A program made the translations under genes and the position numbers. A DNA stretch of 64,000 nucleotides. Origin: Halorientalis regularis (GTDB lineage Archaea; Halobacteriota; Halobacteria; Halobacteriales; Haloarculaceae). Shown here piece after piece: positions 1 to 9,092 of this stretch. The notes under the pieces were generated by a model. That model did no database searches. It was not told where the DNA came from and worked only from the letters and a program-made list of their open reading frames with translations. Where the stretch lies: assembly GCF_023698535.1 (NCBI RefSeq), contig NZ_JALJCL010000002.1, positions 124,001 to 188,000 of the forward strand, written 5' to 3'. Each line of letters starts with the position of its first letter. Position 1 is the first letter of the stretch.

Positions 1-1
1 C

Positions 2-85
2 GGCGCGGCGGCCCTGTCGACCCGGATCCCCGGACTCGGCGTCGCCGTCTCGGTGCTGTTGCGGGTGTACCGGAAGCTCGCCTGA
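2..85 (+). CDS. C-terminal end of a truncated upstream gene, probably membrane protein
   Basis: The reading frame is open from the window edge to a TGA at 83-85, giving 27 residues. The tail is hydrophobic (IPGLGVAVSVLLRVYRKLA) and ends in basic residues, as at the end of a membrane protein whose last helix is followed by a cytoplasmic tail. The family cannot be told from this fragment. purB follows 48 bases later on the same strand. Confidence 0.5.
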   Translation, partial: GAAALSTRIPGLGVAVSVLLRVYRKLA

Positions 86-133
86 TCGGCGGGCTTCGAT
101 ACCCCTTTGGGCCGGCCTCGCCCATCGACGGGT

Positions 134-1522
134 ATGACAGACCGCAGTCCGCTCGCCGCCGTCTCGCCGCTGGACGGGCGGTACGCCCGCTACACCGAAC
201 CGCTCGTTCCCTACGCCAGCGAGCAGGCGCTGATCCGCGCCCGCGTCCAGGTCGAGGTCGAGTACCTGATCACCCTCGCCGACCTGGACGCCACACCCCT
301 CGAGATCGGCCCCGACCAGCGCGCCCACCTGCGGGCGCTCTACGAGGAGTTCGACGAAGACGACGCCGACATCGTCAAAGCCCTCGAAACGCAGGGCTGG
401 AAGGACTACTCGGCGACCAACCACGACGTGAAGGCCGTCGAGTACTTCGTCCGAGAACACCTGCCCGCGGGACTGGACGCCACCCAGTGGATCCACTTCG
501 GCCTCACCAGCGAGGACGTGAACAATCTCGCGCACCGACTGCTGGTCAAACCGGCCGTCGAGGACGTACTGGTGCCCGCCCTCCGTGACGTACGGGACGC
601 GCTGGCCGAGCTGGCCCGCGACCACCGCGACGTGCCGATGCTCGCCCGCACGCACGGCCAGCCAGCGACGCCGACCACGTTCGGCAAGGAGATGGCCGTC
701 TACGCCGCCCGCCTGGGCCGGGCACTCGGGCGAATCGAACGCGCCGCCGCCGGTCTCTCGGGCAAACTCGCCGGAGCGTCGGGCACCTACGCCGCCCACG
801 ACGCGGCCTACCCCGACGTGGACTGGCCCGCCGTCTCCGAGTCGTTCGTCACCGGCCTCGGCCTCGACCACACCGAACTGGCCACACAGGTCAACCCCTG
901 TGACGACCTCGAACGGTTGTTCGACGCGCTCCGTGGCGCGAACAACGTTCTCCTCGATCTGGACCTGGACGTGTGGCTCTACGTCTCCGACCGCTACCTC
1001 GGGCAGGAGGCCACCGCCGGCGAGACCGGCTCGTCGACGATGCCCCACAAGGTCAATCCGATAGACTTCGAGAACAGCGAGGGCAACCTCTCGAAGGCCA
1101 ACTCCGATCTGGTCTTCCTCGGGGATTACGTCACCACCTCGCGGCTCCAGCGTGACCTCTCGGACTCGACGGTCAAGCGCAACGTCGGCGCGGCGCTGGC
1201 CCACTGTCTCATCGGCTACCGGAAGTGCGAGCGCGGACTCGAGAAGGTCGTCCCCAACGAACAGGTCATGCGCGAGGACCTGGAGGCGACGCCGGAGATC
1301 ATCGGCGAAGCCGTCCAGACCATCCTCCGGCGGGAGGGCCACACCGACGCCTACGAGCGGGTGAAGGAACTCACGCGGGGCCGGCGGGTCACCATCGAGG
1401 ACTTCCAGGACCTGTTCGCCGATCTGGACGTGAGCGAGGACGTGCGCGAGGAACTGACCCAACTGACGCCGGCCGGCTACGTCGGTGTGGGCGACGAACT
1501 GGTCGATCAGTTGGGCGACTGA
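134..1522 (+). CDS. purB: Adenylosuccinate lyase
   Basis: Cleaves adenylosuccinate to AMP and also SAICAR to AICAR in purine synthesis, releasing fumarate; cytoplasmic homotetramer in the known family. The 462-residue protein begins with the family-typical LAAVSPLDGRY and carries the fumarate-lyase signature SSTMPHKVNP near residue 300, with GLTSEDVNNLA and ARTHGQPA as further active-site segments. The open frame extends nine codons upstream to a TTG at 107, but the ATG at 134 starts MTDRSPL, which matches the usual N-terminus. The length is normal for the family. It is not obviously in an operon with its downstream neighbour, which starts 54 bases later. Confidence 0.96.
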   Translation: MTDRSPLAAVSPLDGRYARYTEPLVPYASEQALIRARVQVEVEYLITLADLDATPLEIGPDQRAHLRALYEEFDEDDADIVKALETQGWKDYSATNHDVKAVEYFVREHLPAGLDATQWIHFGLTSEDVNNLAHRLLVKPAVEDVLVPALRDVRDALAELARDHRDVPMLARTHGQPATPTTFGKEMAVYAARLGRALGRIERAAAGLSGKLAGASGTYAAHDAAYPDVDWPAVSESFVTGLGLDHTELATQVNPCDDLERLFDALRGANNVLLDLDLDVWLYVSDRYLGQEATAGETGSSTMPHKVNPIDFENSEGNLSKANSDLVFLGDYVTTSRLQRDLSDSTVKRNVGAALAHCLIGYRKCERGLEKVVPNEQVMREDLEATPEIIGEAVQTILRREGHTDAYERVKELTRGRRVTIEDFQDLFADLDVSEDVREELTQLTPAGYVGVGDELVDQLGD

Positions 1523-1576
1523 CAGTGGGCTGTCGGTACCAAACGCATATGCTGGTCGGGCGCAATCACTGAGCAA

Positions 1577-2227
1577 ATGCGATACGTCGAGGGTCTGTTG
1601 ACGCCGGACCGCGGGTGGATTCACCCGATCGAACGGCGCATCCAGCAGGCACCGGGGATCAAGAACGAACGGATCCTCCAGATGGAGCTGCTCGACGACG
1701 GGACGGTGACGACGATGTACGAACTCAGCGGCGACCGGGAGGTCATCGAGTTCGCCGCCGAGTACGTCCCCGAACTCATCACCTACCAGGTCTCGCCGAT
1801 GCAGGACCGCATCATCACCTACGCGCATCTGGAATCCAACGAGATGCTCACTGGCCTGCTGGAGCTTCCCCACACCTACCAGATCGTCCCGGACTTCCCG
1901 ATCGAGTTCGCCAGCAACGGGGGCATCAGGCTGACCATCGTCGGCGACGAGGACCAGATCCGGGAGGCGATGGACGCCGTGCCCGACGGCATCTCGGTCG
2001 AACTCCAGAAGCTCGGCGACTACGCCCCCGAGAACGAACGCCTGCTCTCGCGGCTCACCGACCGCCAGCGCGAGGTCGCCGAAATCGCCGTCGGTATGGG
2101 CTACTACGACACGCCGCGGCAGGTCACGTACGACGACATCGCCGAAGAGGTCGACGTGGCTCCCGGTACCGTCGGCGAGATTCTCAGAAAAGTCGAGTCC
2201 CGTCTGCTGAACGCCCTGCTCGGGTAG
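1577..2227 (+). CDS. Bacterio-opsin activator-type HTH transcriptional regulator
   Basis: A 216-residue predicted DNA-binding regulator. Residues 1-155 form an uncharacterised N-terminal sensor-like domain; the C-terminal 55 residues (LTDRQREVAEIAVGMGYYDTPRQ and onward to VAPGTVGEILRKVESRLL) are the HTH_10 domain named after the bacterio-opsin activator Bat. Such proteins are abundant in haloarchaea and most lack a known ligand or target. A TATA-like stretch containing CAAACGCATATG lies about 26-39 bases upstream of the ATG. It stands between purB and a small divergent membrane-protein gene, which says nothing about its regulon. Confidence 0.85.
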   Translation: MRYVEGLLTPDRGWIHPIERRIQQAPGIKNERILQMELLDDGTVTTMYELSGDREVIEFAAEYVPELITYQVSPMQDRIITYAHLESNEMLTGLLELPHTYQIVPDFPIEFASNGGIRLTIVGDEDQIREAMDAVPDGISVELQKLGDYAPENERLLSRLTDRQREVAEIAVGMGYYDTPRQVTYDDIAEEVDVAPGTVGEILRKVESRLLNALLG

Positions 2228-2446
2228 GAACGGGTCAGCGAAGATCCGTCGTCCAGATAGCGGCTGTTACGCGGTCACGCAGGACCGCCGGGCGTCGCCG
2301 GGCTCCCGGGCGGCGGGCTCCAGTCCGTTCCGCGTCAGTGTAGCGGGTCCGTCGGGAGTCTCCCTGTGTGCTGTGAGGCCGCCGACGCGACCGGCGTTGC
2401 TGTCTCGGAGTCACGGGTCGCGTCGATGCGAGCCGGTAGTATCCGG

Positions 2447-2623
2447 CTATTCGCCAGCGAAGTAACTGGTGAAGAACCCGGACAGGAACGCCGATACTGC
2501 AACCGACAACAGCACCTCCTCCGAGCTGTATCCCTCGTCGGCACCGTCCGACATGACCGCCGTGGCGACGACACTGATCACTAACGAGATGAGTCCGTTG
2601 ACCGTGTGCTTCGTGAACCCCAT
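2447..2623 (-). CDS. Small membrane protein, 58 residues, unknown function
   Basis: The frame opens further upstream, but the ATG at 2623 gives MGFTKHTVNGLISLVISV, a clean start with a membrane helix directly after it. A second helix (VLLSVAVSAFLSGFFTSYFAGE) ends the protein, so the topology is a two-helix hairpin with a short acidic connecting loop (DGADEGYSSEE). It resembles short membrane proteins often found next to regulators in haloarchaea, but I do not recognise a family. It is convergent with the HTH regulator gene; the 220 bases between them hold nothing I can support. Confidence 0.55.
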   Translation of the reverse strand: MGFTKHTVNGLISLVISVVATAVMSDGADEGYSSEEVLLSVAVSAFLSGFFTSYFAGE

Positions 2624-2880
2624 ACCTTGTAGATGTGACCAGGACTGCTTATGTGTTGGCCTCGTACGATCCATCCGGCACCACTCGTCGTCGGTCCCGA
2701 GTCACGCAGGTGTGCGCAGGGTACTCCGTTTCGTAGACGGTGACGTCTGGACGAACGGCGAGGGGGATGGCCACTGGTCGCTCGGACACCGGCGGGTCGG
2801 CGTCTGGCGACTGTGGTGTCTCGGAATCGCCGGCGACACGCGGTGTCTCGAAATCCGGGCACGCAGAACCGGTCGGATCG

Positions 2881-3339
2881 CTATCCGCCCTTGAAACTGC
2901 TCTGTCGCGACCGGATCGACAGTTCTCCCCAGTGGTTGATCGCCCAGTAGCCGAAACCGGTGGCGATCATCCCCGCCGCCAGGAAATAAAAGAGCAGGTG
3001 CGAGGTGACGAGTGCCCCGGGGTTCCTGACCGCGTGCAGGAGGCCCTCACCGCCCAGCGTCAGGACGACGAAGGCAGCGAGCGCCACCCCGCCCGCGCCC
3101 ACGATGACCGTCCGGCCGTCAAGGCTCTGGGTCTCCGCGATGAGGACCGCGCCGACGAACGCCGTCGCCATCCCCAGCACGTACGCCGGGAGCCGGTCGC
3201 TCAGGCCGGCCGCCTCGCCCGACACCAGTGCCACCAGCCCCAGGAACGTCGCCGTCAGGACGAGCGTGCAGGTCGCGATCAGCGCCCCCGCTCGCCCGAT
3301 CGATTCCGCGTCGAACCGTCGCCGCTGTGCCATTGCCAT
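2881..3339 (-). CDS. Four-helix membrane protein, unknown function
   Basis: A 152-residue integral membrane protein. Four hydrophobic segments are visible: ALIATCTLVLTATFLGLVAL, LPAYVLGMATAFVGAVLIA, TVIVGAGGVALAAFVVLTL and SHLLFYFLAAGMIATGFGYW. The N-terminus is basic (AQRRRFDAES). Two in-frame ATGs at 3339 and 3333 are possible; I use the outer one. The 257 bases between this gene and the small membrane gene at 2623 contain only unconvincing frames. Function unknown; the segment GYWAINHWG near the end may be a useful family marker. Confidence 0.7.
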   Translation of the reverse strand: MAMAQRRRFDAESIGRAGALIATCTLVLTATFLGLVALVSGEAAGLSDRLPAYVLGMATAFVGAVLIAETQSLDGRTVIVGAGGVALAAFVVLTLGGEGLLHAVRNPGALVTSHLLFYFLAAGMIATGFGYWAINHWGELSIRSRQSSFKGG

Positions 3340-3472
3340 ATCTATTGCTCTCCGAGCCGCCGACAAAAGCGTTTACGCGGCGTCTGACGGGCGTCTGCCG
3401 CGTGACTGCCGGGCGCTATCAGGACTGGAAACACCGGTCGCTGGAGCGACAGTTCGTCTCGCAGGCGTACAC

Positions 3473-4252
3473 TCACAGCCCGGCCAGACCAGCACCGGCG
3501 AGGCGGACGCCGATGACGAGCAGCATGGTGTAGACGGCAGCGTTTCTGCGACGGGGCGTTATCATCGGGCGGAGTCGCTTGCCCACGGTGACGCCGACGA
3601 GGCCGGGGACCGCGGCGGCCGCCGAGACGGCGAGCAGCGACGACGACCCGTACAGACCAAGCAGCCAGGCGGTCGCGACGCGAACCGTGCCGACGCCGAG
3701 GAAGATCATCGCGACGACGCCGACGAACGTCTCGTGGTCGAGGTCCAGCGACCGCAGGTACGCGACCACCTGGACGCCGACGTTCGAGGCACCGAACACG
3801 AGGCCGGCGGCGACGCCGAGCAGTCCCTTGCGAGCGTGGGTCTCGACGAGGCAGAACGACTCGAACCGCCGCTGGCCGGGGAGGGCGATCCAGGGCTGAC
3901 TGACGGCGACGTAACCAAGCGTGAACAGCCCCAGCCCCGCCGACAGCGGTGCGGCCGGGATCCGCGTCAGAGCGACCATTCCAGCGACGGTCCCGACCGC
4001 CCCCGCGGCGACGAACGCCCAGAACCGCCGGACACAGGAGCGCAGTCCCGCGCGGTCGAGCTCGGTCACGAGCGAGAGGTTCGCGGCTAGGATCGGCAGG
4101 ATGACCACGACGATGGCGGTCCGGGGCTCCAGCAGCGAGGCGAGCGTGGCCGTCGCGACGATGGCGTACCCGAAGCCGGTGACGCCGGTGACCAGCCCAC
4201 CGGCGAAGACGGCGGCGAACACGAGCGCCAGCGTCGTCACGTCGTAGGCCAC
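3473..4252 (-). CDS. TauE/SafE-family membrane permease
   Basis: A 259-residue protein with seven or eight predicted membrane helices and the family-typical N-terminal motif GLVTGVTGFGYAIVATATL. The family exports or imports small anions such as sulfite, sulfoacetate or organic acids. The frame continues upstream through the dapE region, but that part is compositionally a shadow; the GTG at 4252 (VAYDVTTL) leads directly into the first helix. It lies 41 bases after dapE on the same strand, so it may be read as the last gene of the lysine operon. Substrate unknown; a link to diaminopimelate or lysine is inference from position only. Confidence 0.8.
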   Translation of the reverse strand: MAYDVTTLALVFAAVFAGGLVTGVTGFGYAIVATATLASLLEPRTAIVVVILPILAANLSLVTELDRAGLRSCVRRFWAFVAAGAVGTVAGMVALTRIPAAPLSAGLGLFTLGYVAVSQPWIALPGQRRFESFCLVETHARKGLLGVAAGLVFGASNVGVQVVAYLRSLDLDHETFVGVVAMIFLGVGTVRVATAWLLGLYGSSSLLAVSAAAAVPGLVGVTVGKRLRPMITPRRRNAAVYTMLLVIGVRLAGAGLAGL

Positions 4253-4293
4253 GTCGATGGATCGACCGCCCGCCTCAAAAAGACGCGTCCCCG

Positions 4294-5367
4294 TCAGTCG
4301 AGCAGCGACTCGACGGCCGCCGTCGCGATCTCGCCGGCGCGCTCGACCTCGGGGCGGCGGACGTACTCGCGCTCGGCGTGGGCCACTGCGCCCTCGTCGT
4401 CGGCCAAAACGCCCGGACCGAACACGACCGTCGGCGCGTCGGCCGCGAAGTAGGAGGCCTCGGTCGCGGCCCCGAACGGACGGATCTCGCCAGCGCCGGC
4501 CCCCTGGAGCGCACGCACCACGTCGCTGTCTTCGGGCGTGGCGAACGCTTCGAGGAACGGCGTCTCCCGCTCGGTGTACTCGAAAGAGAGCGTCATCGAG
4601 TCGGGAATCCAGGACTGGAGGTGGGCCTCCAGTTGTTCGTGAAAGCCCTGCTGGGTCTCGGGCGGGACGCTCCGCCGGTCGACCGTAATCGCACACTCGG
4701 CTGGGATCTGGTTCGTGGCTTCCCCGCCCTCGATCACGGTGGGTTCGAGCGTCGGCCGTCCCAGGGAGTCGTGTTCCGGCGGGCCGACCGTCTCGTCGTA
4801 CGATTCGATGGCCTGCAGGACGGGCGCGACCGCACGGATCGCACTCGCGCCGCTCTCGGGTTCGGCGGCGTGGGCCGCGACGCCCTCGATGGTGACCGTG
4901 CCCTCGAATCGGCCCTTCGCGGCGTTGCAGATATCCAGCCCCGTGGGCTCGCCGACGATGTAGCCGTCCGCGTCCAGGTCCAGCGCCGCCGCACCCGTCG
5001 AGTACACCTCCTCGTCGGGCGTGACTGCCAGTGTCAGGCGTCCCGATTCGATCTCGGCGTCCAGAAACGCCGCCGACAGCGCCGCAAGCGGTCCCTTCGC
5101 GTCGCAGGACCCGCGACCGCGGACGATCTCGCCGTCGACCTCCACTGGGACGTGGGGCGGCACCGTGTCGATGTGCGTGTTGCAGACGATGTGGGGGCCG
5201 TCGGCCGCACCCTCACGGATCGCCAGCGTGTTGCCGGCGTCGTCGACGCGCGGGTCGACGCCCTCGTCTTCGAGGGTCTCGACCAGGAACTCGCGCATCT
5301 CGGTCACGTCCTCGTGGGACTCGATCCCGACGGCGGTCGCGTGGAAATCGAGGGGGTCGAACGCCAT
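4294..5367 (-). CDS. dapE: Succinyl-diaminopimelate desuccinylase-type M20 peptidase
   Basis: Predicted zinc hydrolase that removes succinate from N-succinyl-LL-diaminopimelate, the step before DapF. Metal-site motifs of the M20 family are visible: NTHIDTVPP (H65, D67), RGSCDAKGP (D89) and TPDEEV (E119/E120), with AHAEREYV near the C-terminus. 357 residues, normal length. Its ATG overlaps the dapF stop by one base (TGATG), indicating translational coupling. M20 members are hard to distinguish (ArgE, DapE, carboxypeptidases); the operon makes DapE the best call. Confidence 0.88.
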   Translation of the reverse strand: MAFDPLDFHATAVGIESHEDVTEMREFLVETLEDEGVDPRVDDAGNTLAIREGAADGPHIVCNTHIDTVPPHVPVEVDGEIVRGRGSCDAKGPLAALSAAFLDAEIESGRLTLAVTPDEEVYSTGAAALDLDADGYIVGEPTGLDICNAAKGRFEGTVTIEGVAAHAAEPESGASAIRAVAPVLQAIESYDETVGPPEHDSLGRPTLEPTVIEGGEATNQIPAECAITVDRRSVPPETQQGFHEQLEAHLQSWIPDSMTLSFEYTERETPFLEAFATPEDSDVVRALQGAGAGEIRPFGAATEASYFAADAPTVVFGPGVLADDEGAVAHAEREYVRRPEVERAGEIATAAVESLLD

Positions 5368-6275
5368 CAGTCGTCACCCGTGACGCCGTCGAGTTCTACG
5401 TCGAAGGTCGTCGGATCGACGACGGTCACGGTGCCGGTGTACTCGCGTTCGACCGGGCCTTGCAAGAGCGCGTCGCGCTCGGTCAGCTGGACGACGAGGC
5501 GACCGCCCGGCGGATGGACCGGGACGCGCTGGCCATGTTCGACCTTGCCGAGGCGTTCGGCGGCGGCGACGATGGCCACCGCGCCCGTCCCACAGGAGTC
5601 GGTTTCGGCCTCGACACCGCGCTCGAAAGTCCGCTGATCGAACCCACGGACCATCCCGTCGGTGTCGTCACTGTCGGCCCGCGGAGCGGCGAAGTTGACG
5701 TTCGCGCCCTCGGGGAACACGTCGGCGCCTCGGACGGCGGGCGCGACGGCTTCCACGTCGACGGCCGTCACGTCGTCGACGAACGCGACGGCGTGGGGGA
5801 CGCCGGTGTTGACCGCCGTGACGGTCGGGCCCTCGACCTCGCGCTCGACGAGCGGTTCGTCGCCGACCACGGGCACGCCGGCGGGATCGAACACGGGTGC
5901 GCCCATCTCGATGGTGACGCCCTGCTCGCCGATCTCGGCGCGGCGCGTGCCGGCCTGCGTGTCGATCATGACCTCGCTGGAGCCGGTGCGCTCGGCGACC
6001 CACTTGGCCGCACAGCGCGCGCCGTTGCCACACATGGCCGCGACGCTCCCGTCGGGCTGGACGAGCGTCATCACGACCCTGGGCGGGGAGTAACCGGCTT
6101 CCAGCGCCAGAAAGAGGACGCCGTCGGCCCCGCGTTTCCGCGCGTTTGGATGGGAGAGACCGGTCTCCCGGTCACAGAGCTCGGCCGCGAACGCCCGGCG
6201 GTCCGGGACGTTCTCGGCCGCGTCGACGATGATGAAGTCGTTGCCCGTGCCGTGGTACTTCTCTACTCCGACCAT
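5367..6275 (-). CDS. dapF: Diaminopimelate epimerase
   Basis: Converts LL- to meso-diaminopimelate without a cofactor, using two cysteines. Both are present in their motifs: MCGNGARC (C82) and DSCGTGAVA (C228). The N-terminus has the typical KYHGTGNDFIIVD. 302 residues. It overlaps the lysA end by 13 bases and the dapE start by one base. In the haloarchaeal pathway its product feeds LysA to give lysine; as these cells lack a diaminopimelate-type wall, lysine is the likely sole end product. Confidence 0.95.
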   Translation of the reverse strand: MVGVEKYHGTGNDFIIVDAAENVPDRRAFAAELCDRETGLSHPNARKRGADGVLFLALEAGYSPPRVVMTLVQPDGSVAAMCGNGARCAAKWVAERTGSSEVMIDTQAGTRRAEIGEQGVTIEMGAPVFDPAGVPVVGDEPLVEREVEGPTVTAVNTGVPHAVAFVDDVTAVDVEAVAPAVRGADVFPEGANVNFAAPRADSDDTDGMVRGFDQRTFERGVEAETDSCGTGAVAIVAAAERLGKVEHGQRVPVHPPGGRLVVQLTERDALLQGPVEREYTGTVTVVDPTTFDVELDGVTGDD

Positions 6276-7510
6276 GTTTCCAGTCCTGTAATGTCGGCGA
6301 CCGCTTCCCGACGCACCGCCAGCCGAGCCTCGTCACCCTCGAGGGCAACGGCCGCCGGCCGTGGCCGGGAGTTGTAGTTGCTGCTCATCTCGTACCCGTA
6401 GGCCCCCGCGTTGCCGACCACGAGCAGGTCGTCCCGCTCGGGGTCCGGCAGGGACCGGTCTTCGCCCAGTACGTCCGCCGTCTCGCAGATGGGCCCGGCC
6501 ACGGTCGCCGACACCGGCTCGCGGGTGCGAGCGTCGGCTGCCAGCGACCGGATCGCGTGGTACGAATCGTACATCGCCGGGCGGACCAGCGTCGTCATCC
6601 CGGCGTCGACGCCGACGACGGTCGTCTCCGGCGTCGGCTTGACCGTGTTGACGCGGGTCAGCAAGACGCCGGCGTCCGCGACGAAGTATCGACCGGGTTC
6701 GATCCCCAGTCTGGCGTCCACGTCACCGAACGCGTCGCGGGTCGCCGCTGCCACCGCGTCCAGATCGAGAGGGGCTTGATCCTCGCGATAGGGGACCCCG
6801 AGCCCGCCACCGACGTTGACGAACTCGATATTGCCTACATCGGCAATTACCGTTCTGGACAGTTCGCCCATCCGTGCGACGAGTTCGCGGTGCGCTTCGA
6901 GGTCCCCGCCGGAGATCCCGCTCCCGGCGTGGGCGTGCAGGCCCACGAGGTCGAATCCGCGGTCGACCGCTTCGGCCGCGAGATCGGGGACCCGATCCAG
7001 CGGGACCCCGAACTTCGGGGCCGCGCCGGTCGAGACTTTCTCGTGGTGTCCGGCTCCCACACCCGGGTTCGCCCGGATACAGAGTCGCCCGGAGAAGCCG
7101 CGCTCGGCGAGTTGATCGAGCGTGTCGGCCGCACCGACGGTCACGATCAGGTCCTCGTCGGCCGCGGTGTCTACCACGTAGTCGAGGTCCCGGGCGGGCG
7201 GGTTGACCGCCGTATAGCGCACGTCCGCGCCGTCGAATCCGGCGGCGAGGGCCCGCTCGACTTCGCCGGCCGATGCACACTCCGCCCCGACGCCGGTGGC
7301 CTCGATGGTCGACAGCACCGGCCGCGTCGTATTTGCTTTGATTGCGTAGCTGATCTCCTCCTCGTCGAAGGCGCTCTGAAGGCGAGCGGCGTTGTCGCGT
7401 ACCCGCTCCAGATCGTAGACGTACAGCGGTGTCTCGTACTCCTCGGCCAGGCCGCGCAGTCGCTCGGCGTCCCAGGCAGACAGCCGGCGGACCGCGGACC
7501 CAGTCGTCAT
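6263..7510 (-). CDS. lysA: Diaminopimelate decarboxylase
   Basis: PLP enzyme that decarboxylates meso-diaminopimelate to L-lysine, the last step of the pathway. The PLP lysine is K58 in YAIKAN; HAHAGSGISGGD, NVGGGLGVPY and GPICETADVLG are the other fold-type III landmarks. 415 residues. The open frame extends far upstream, but the ATG at 7510 overlaps the dapD stop in an ATGA arrangement and gives MTTGSAVRRL, so the upstream part is a shadow of dapD. Confidence 0.95.
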   Translation of the reverse strand: MTTGSAVRRLSAWDAERLRGLAEEYETPLYVYDLERVRDNAARLQSAFDEEEISYAIKANTTRPVLSTIEATGVGAECASAGEVERALAAGFDGADVRYTAVNPPARDLDYVVDTAADEDLIVTVGAADTLDQLAERGFSGRLCIRANPGVGAGHHEKVSTGAAPKFGVPLDRVPDLAAEAVDRGFDLVGLHAHAGSGISGGDLEAHRELVARMGELSRTVIADVGNIEFVNVGGGLGVPYREDQAPLDLDAVAAATRDAFGDVDARLGIEPGRYFVADAGVLLTRVNTVKPTPETTVVGVDAGMTTLVRPAMYDSYHAIRSLAADARTREPVSATVAGPICETADVLGEDRSLPDPERDDLLVVGNAGAYGYEMSSNYNSRPRPAAVALEGDEARLAVRREAVADITGLETWSE

Positions 7511-8337
7511 TCTCGGAGTGCGTCTTCGCGCTCGGTGCCTTCGAGGGTTTCGGTCTCGATGTCGGTCGCGACGACCGCCGGCTTGTAGGCCGCGCCGGGG
7601 ATCAGATCCTCGTCGCTGACCGAGGATTCGACGTAGCGGGCGAACGCCCGGCGCTCGGGCGGCAGTTCGCCGTACAGCACCTGCTCCTCGACCAGATCGT
7701 ACACCGGAATCCGGGGCGTGAGGAGTGTGTTCTCGCCGACGATGGAATTCTCGCCGACCCGGAATCCGGAGGTGACCCGACAGCCCGCGCCCAGCGACAC
7801 GCCGTCCTCGACGATTACCGGACCGTCTTCGACCGGTTCGAGGACGCCGCCGATCAGCGTGTTCGCGCCCAGCTTGACGTCCTCGCCGATCTGGGCACAC
7901 GAACCCACCGTGTCACAGGAGTCCACGAGGGTGCCGTCCCCGACGTGTGCCCCGATGTTGACGAAGGAGGGACTCATCATGATCGCGTCACTGCCCACGT
8001 AGGCACCGCGACGGATGACGGTCCCGTCGGGCGTGTTCCGGGAGCCGCGGTCGCCGATGTCGGCGGTGTCGCGCAGGGGGAGCACGTCGTGGTAGGCCAC
8101 GTCGCCGTACTCGCGGGACTCGATCTCGCGGAGGCCGAAGTTGCACAGGATGCCCTGCTTGACCCACTCGTTGACCTGCCAGTCCCCGCCGGCGGGTTCG
8201 GCGGCGCGCACGTCGCCGGCTTCGAGAGCGTCGAGGAACGCGTCGAGTGTGTCGGCGTCCTCGGCGGTGGCGTCGTCGGCCGTGAGGCCGTCGTCGTAGC
8301 GATTCCACAGGTTTTCGATGTCGGATTGCAGGCTCAT
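7507..8337 (-). CDS. dapD: Tetrahydrodipicolinate N-succinyltransferase
   Basis: Transfers succinate from succinyl-CoA to tetrahydrodipicolinate, committing the pathway to the succinylase branch. 276 residues: a helical N-terminus followed by a left-handed beta-helix of hexapeptide repeats (IRRGAYVGSDAIMMSPSF, VGDGTLVDSCDTVGSC, IGEDVKLGANTLIGG). The segment MMSPSFVNIGA is characteristic of DapD. The ATG at 8337 overlaps the dapB stop (ATGA). The open frame extends about 350 codons further upstream, through dapB and into dapA; that part is shadow. Confidence 0.94.
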   Translation of the reverse strand: MSLQSDIENLWNRYDDGLTADDATAEDADTLDAFLDALEAGDVRAAEPAGGDWQVNEWVKQGILCNFGLREIESREYGDVAYHDVLPLRDTADIGDRGSRNTPDGTVIRRGAYVGSDAIMMSPSFVNIGAHVGDGTLVDSCDTVGSCAQIGEDVKLGANTLIGGVLEPVEDGPVIVEDGVSLGAGCRVTSGFRVGENSIVGENTLLTPRIPVYDLVEEQVLYGELPPERRAFARYVESSVSDEDLIPGAAYKPAVVATDIETETLEGTEREDALRE

Positions 8338-9092
8338 TGGTCGATGACGTTCCCGAAGTCGTACCGCCCGGGGTCCTGGTTTTCGATCCAGACCGCGGCG
8401 TCCAGCGCGCCGGCCGCGAAGACGCTCCGGTCCTCGGCGTGGTGAGACAGCGAGAGCACCTCGTCGTTGCCCGCCGCGATCAGTTCGTGTTCGCCGCGGA
8501 TGTCGCCGGCCCGGCGCGCGAAGACGCCGATTTCGTCCTCGTCTCTCGGGGCGTGGCCCTCCCGGCCGTAGACCGGTTCCACGTCGCGTTCCTCCTGAAC
8601 GGTTTCGAGCATGGTCTTGGCCGTCCCGGAGGGCGCGTCGATCTTTCCGTTGTGATGGGTCTCCATCAGTTCGAGGTCGTACTCCGGTACCGCAGGCAGG
8701 GCCTCGCTGATCGCCCGGAGGAGCGCGTGGACCCCGCGGGCGAAGTTGGTGGCCTTCAGGAGCGGCACGTCCTCGGCGGCGTCGTCCAGCCGAGCGAAGC
8801 CGTCCTCGTCGAACCCGGTGGTGCCGACGACCATGCCGACGCCCGCCTCCGTGCAGGCCTCGGCCAGCGACAGGGTGGCCTCGGGGACGGTGAAGTCGAC
8901 GGCCACGTCGGCGTCGTATTCGGCGAGCGCGTCGGCGGCGTCGGCGGCATCGACGACGGGGACACCCTGCACCTCGTCGGGGCCGTCCACGTCGAAGCCG
9001 ACGACGACCTCGACGTCGTCGCGGTCGGCGGCGGTCTCGATCACGGTCTGGCCCATCCGGCCGGCCGGGCCGTTGACTGCGACCCGTGTCAT
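8334..9092 (-). CDS. dapB: 4-hydroxy-tetrahydrodipicolinate reductase
   Basis: NAD(P)H-dependent reductase, second step of the diaminopimelate pathway. The dinucleotide motif NGPAGRMG is at residues 7-14, and the substrate-site signature ETHHNGKIDAPSGTA covers residues 144-158 with H146/H147 and K150. 252 residues, normal. Its start overlaps the dapA stop in an ATGA arrangement and its stop overlaps the dapD start in the same way. Confidence 0.95.
   Translation of the reverse strand: MTRVAVNGPAGRMGQTVIETAADRDDVEVVVGFDVDGPDEVQGVPVVDAADAADALAEYDADVAVDFTVPEATLSLAEACTEAGVGMVVGTTGFDEDGFARLDDAAEDVPLLKATNFARGVHALLRAISEALPAVPEYDLELMETHHNGKIDAPSGTAKTMLETVQEERDVEPVYGREGHAPRDEDEIGVFARRAGDIRGEHELIAAGNDEVLSLSHHAEDRSVFAAGALDAAVWIENQDPGRYDFGNVIDQ

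Noticed and set aside
2581-2862. Possible 93-codon minus-strand gene in the 257-base gap
   Set aside because: Arginine-rich shadow-like composition and no promoter or family support.
4378-5637. 419-codon plus-strand open frame antisense to dapE and dapF
   Set aside because: Composition follows from the GC-rich codons of the real minus-strand genes; no family resemblance, and dapE/dapF motifs are unmistakable on the other strand.
5031-6377. 448-codon plus-strand open frame antisense to dapF and lysA
   Set aside because: Arginine/proline/glycine-rich shadow of the lysine operon with no recognisable domain.
7429-8445. 338-codon plus-strand open frame antisense to dapD
   Set aside because: Valine/glycine/aspartate shadow composition; dapD hexapeptide repeats on the minus strand are the true signal.
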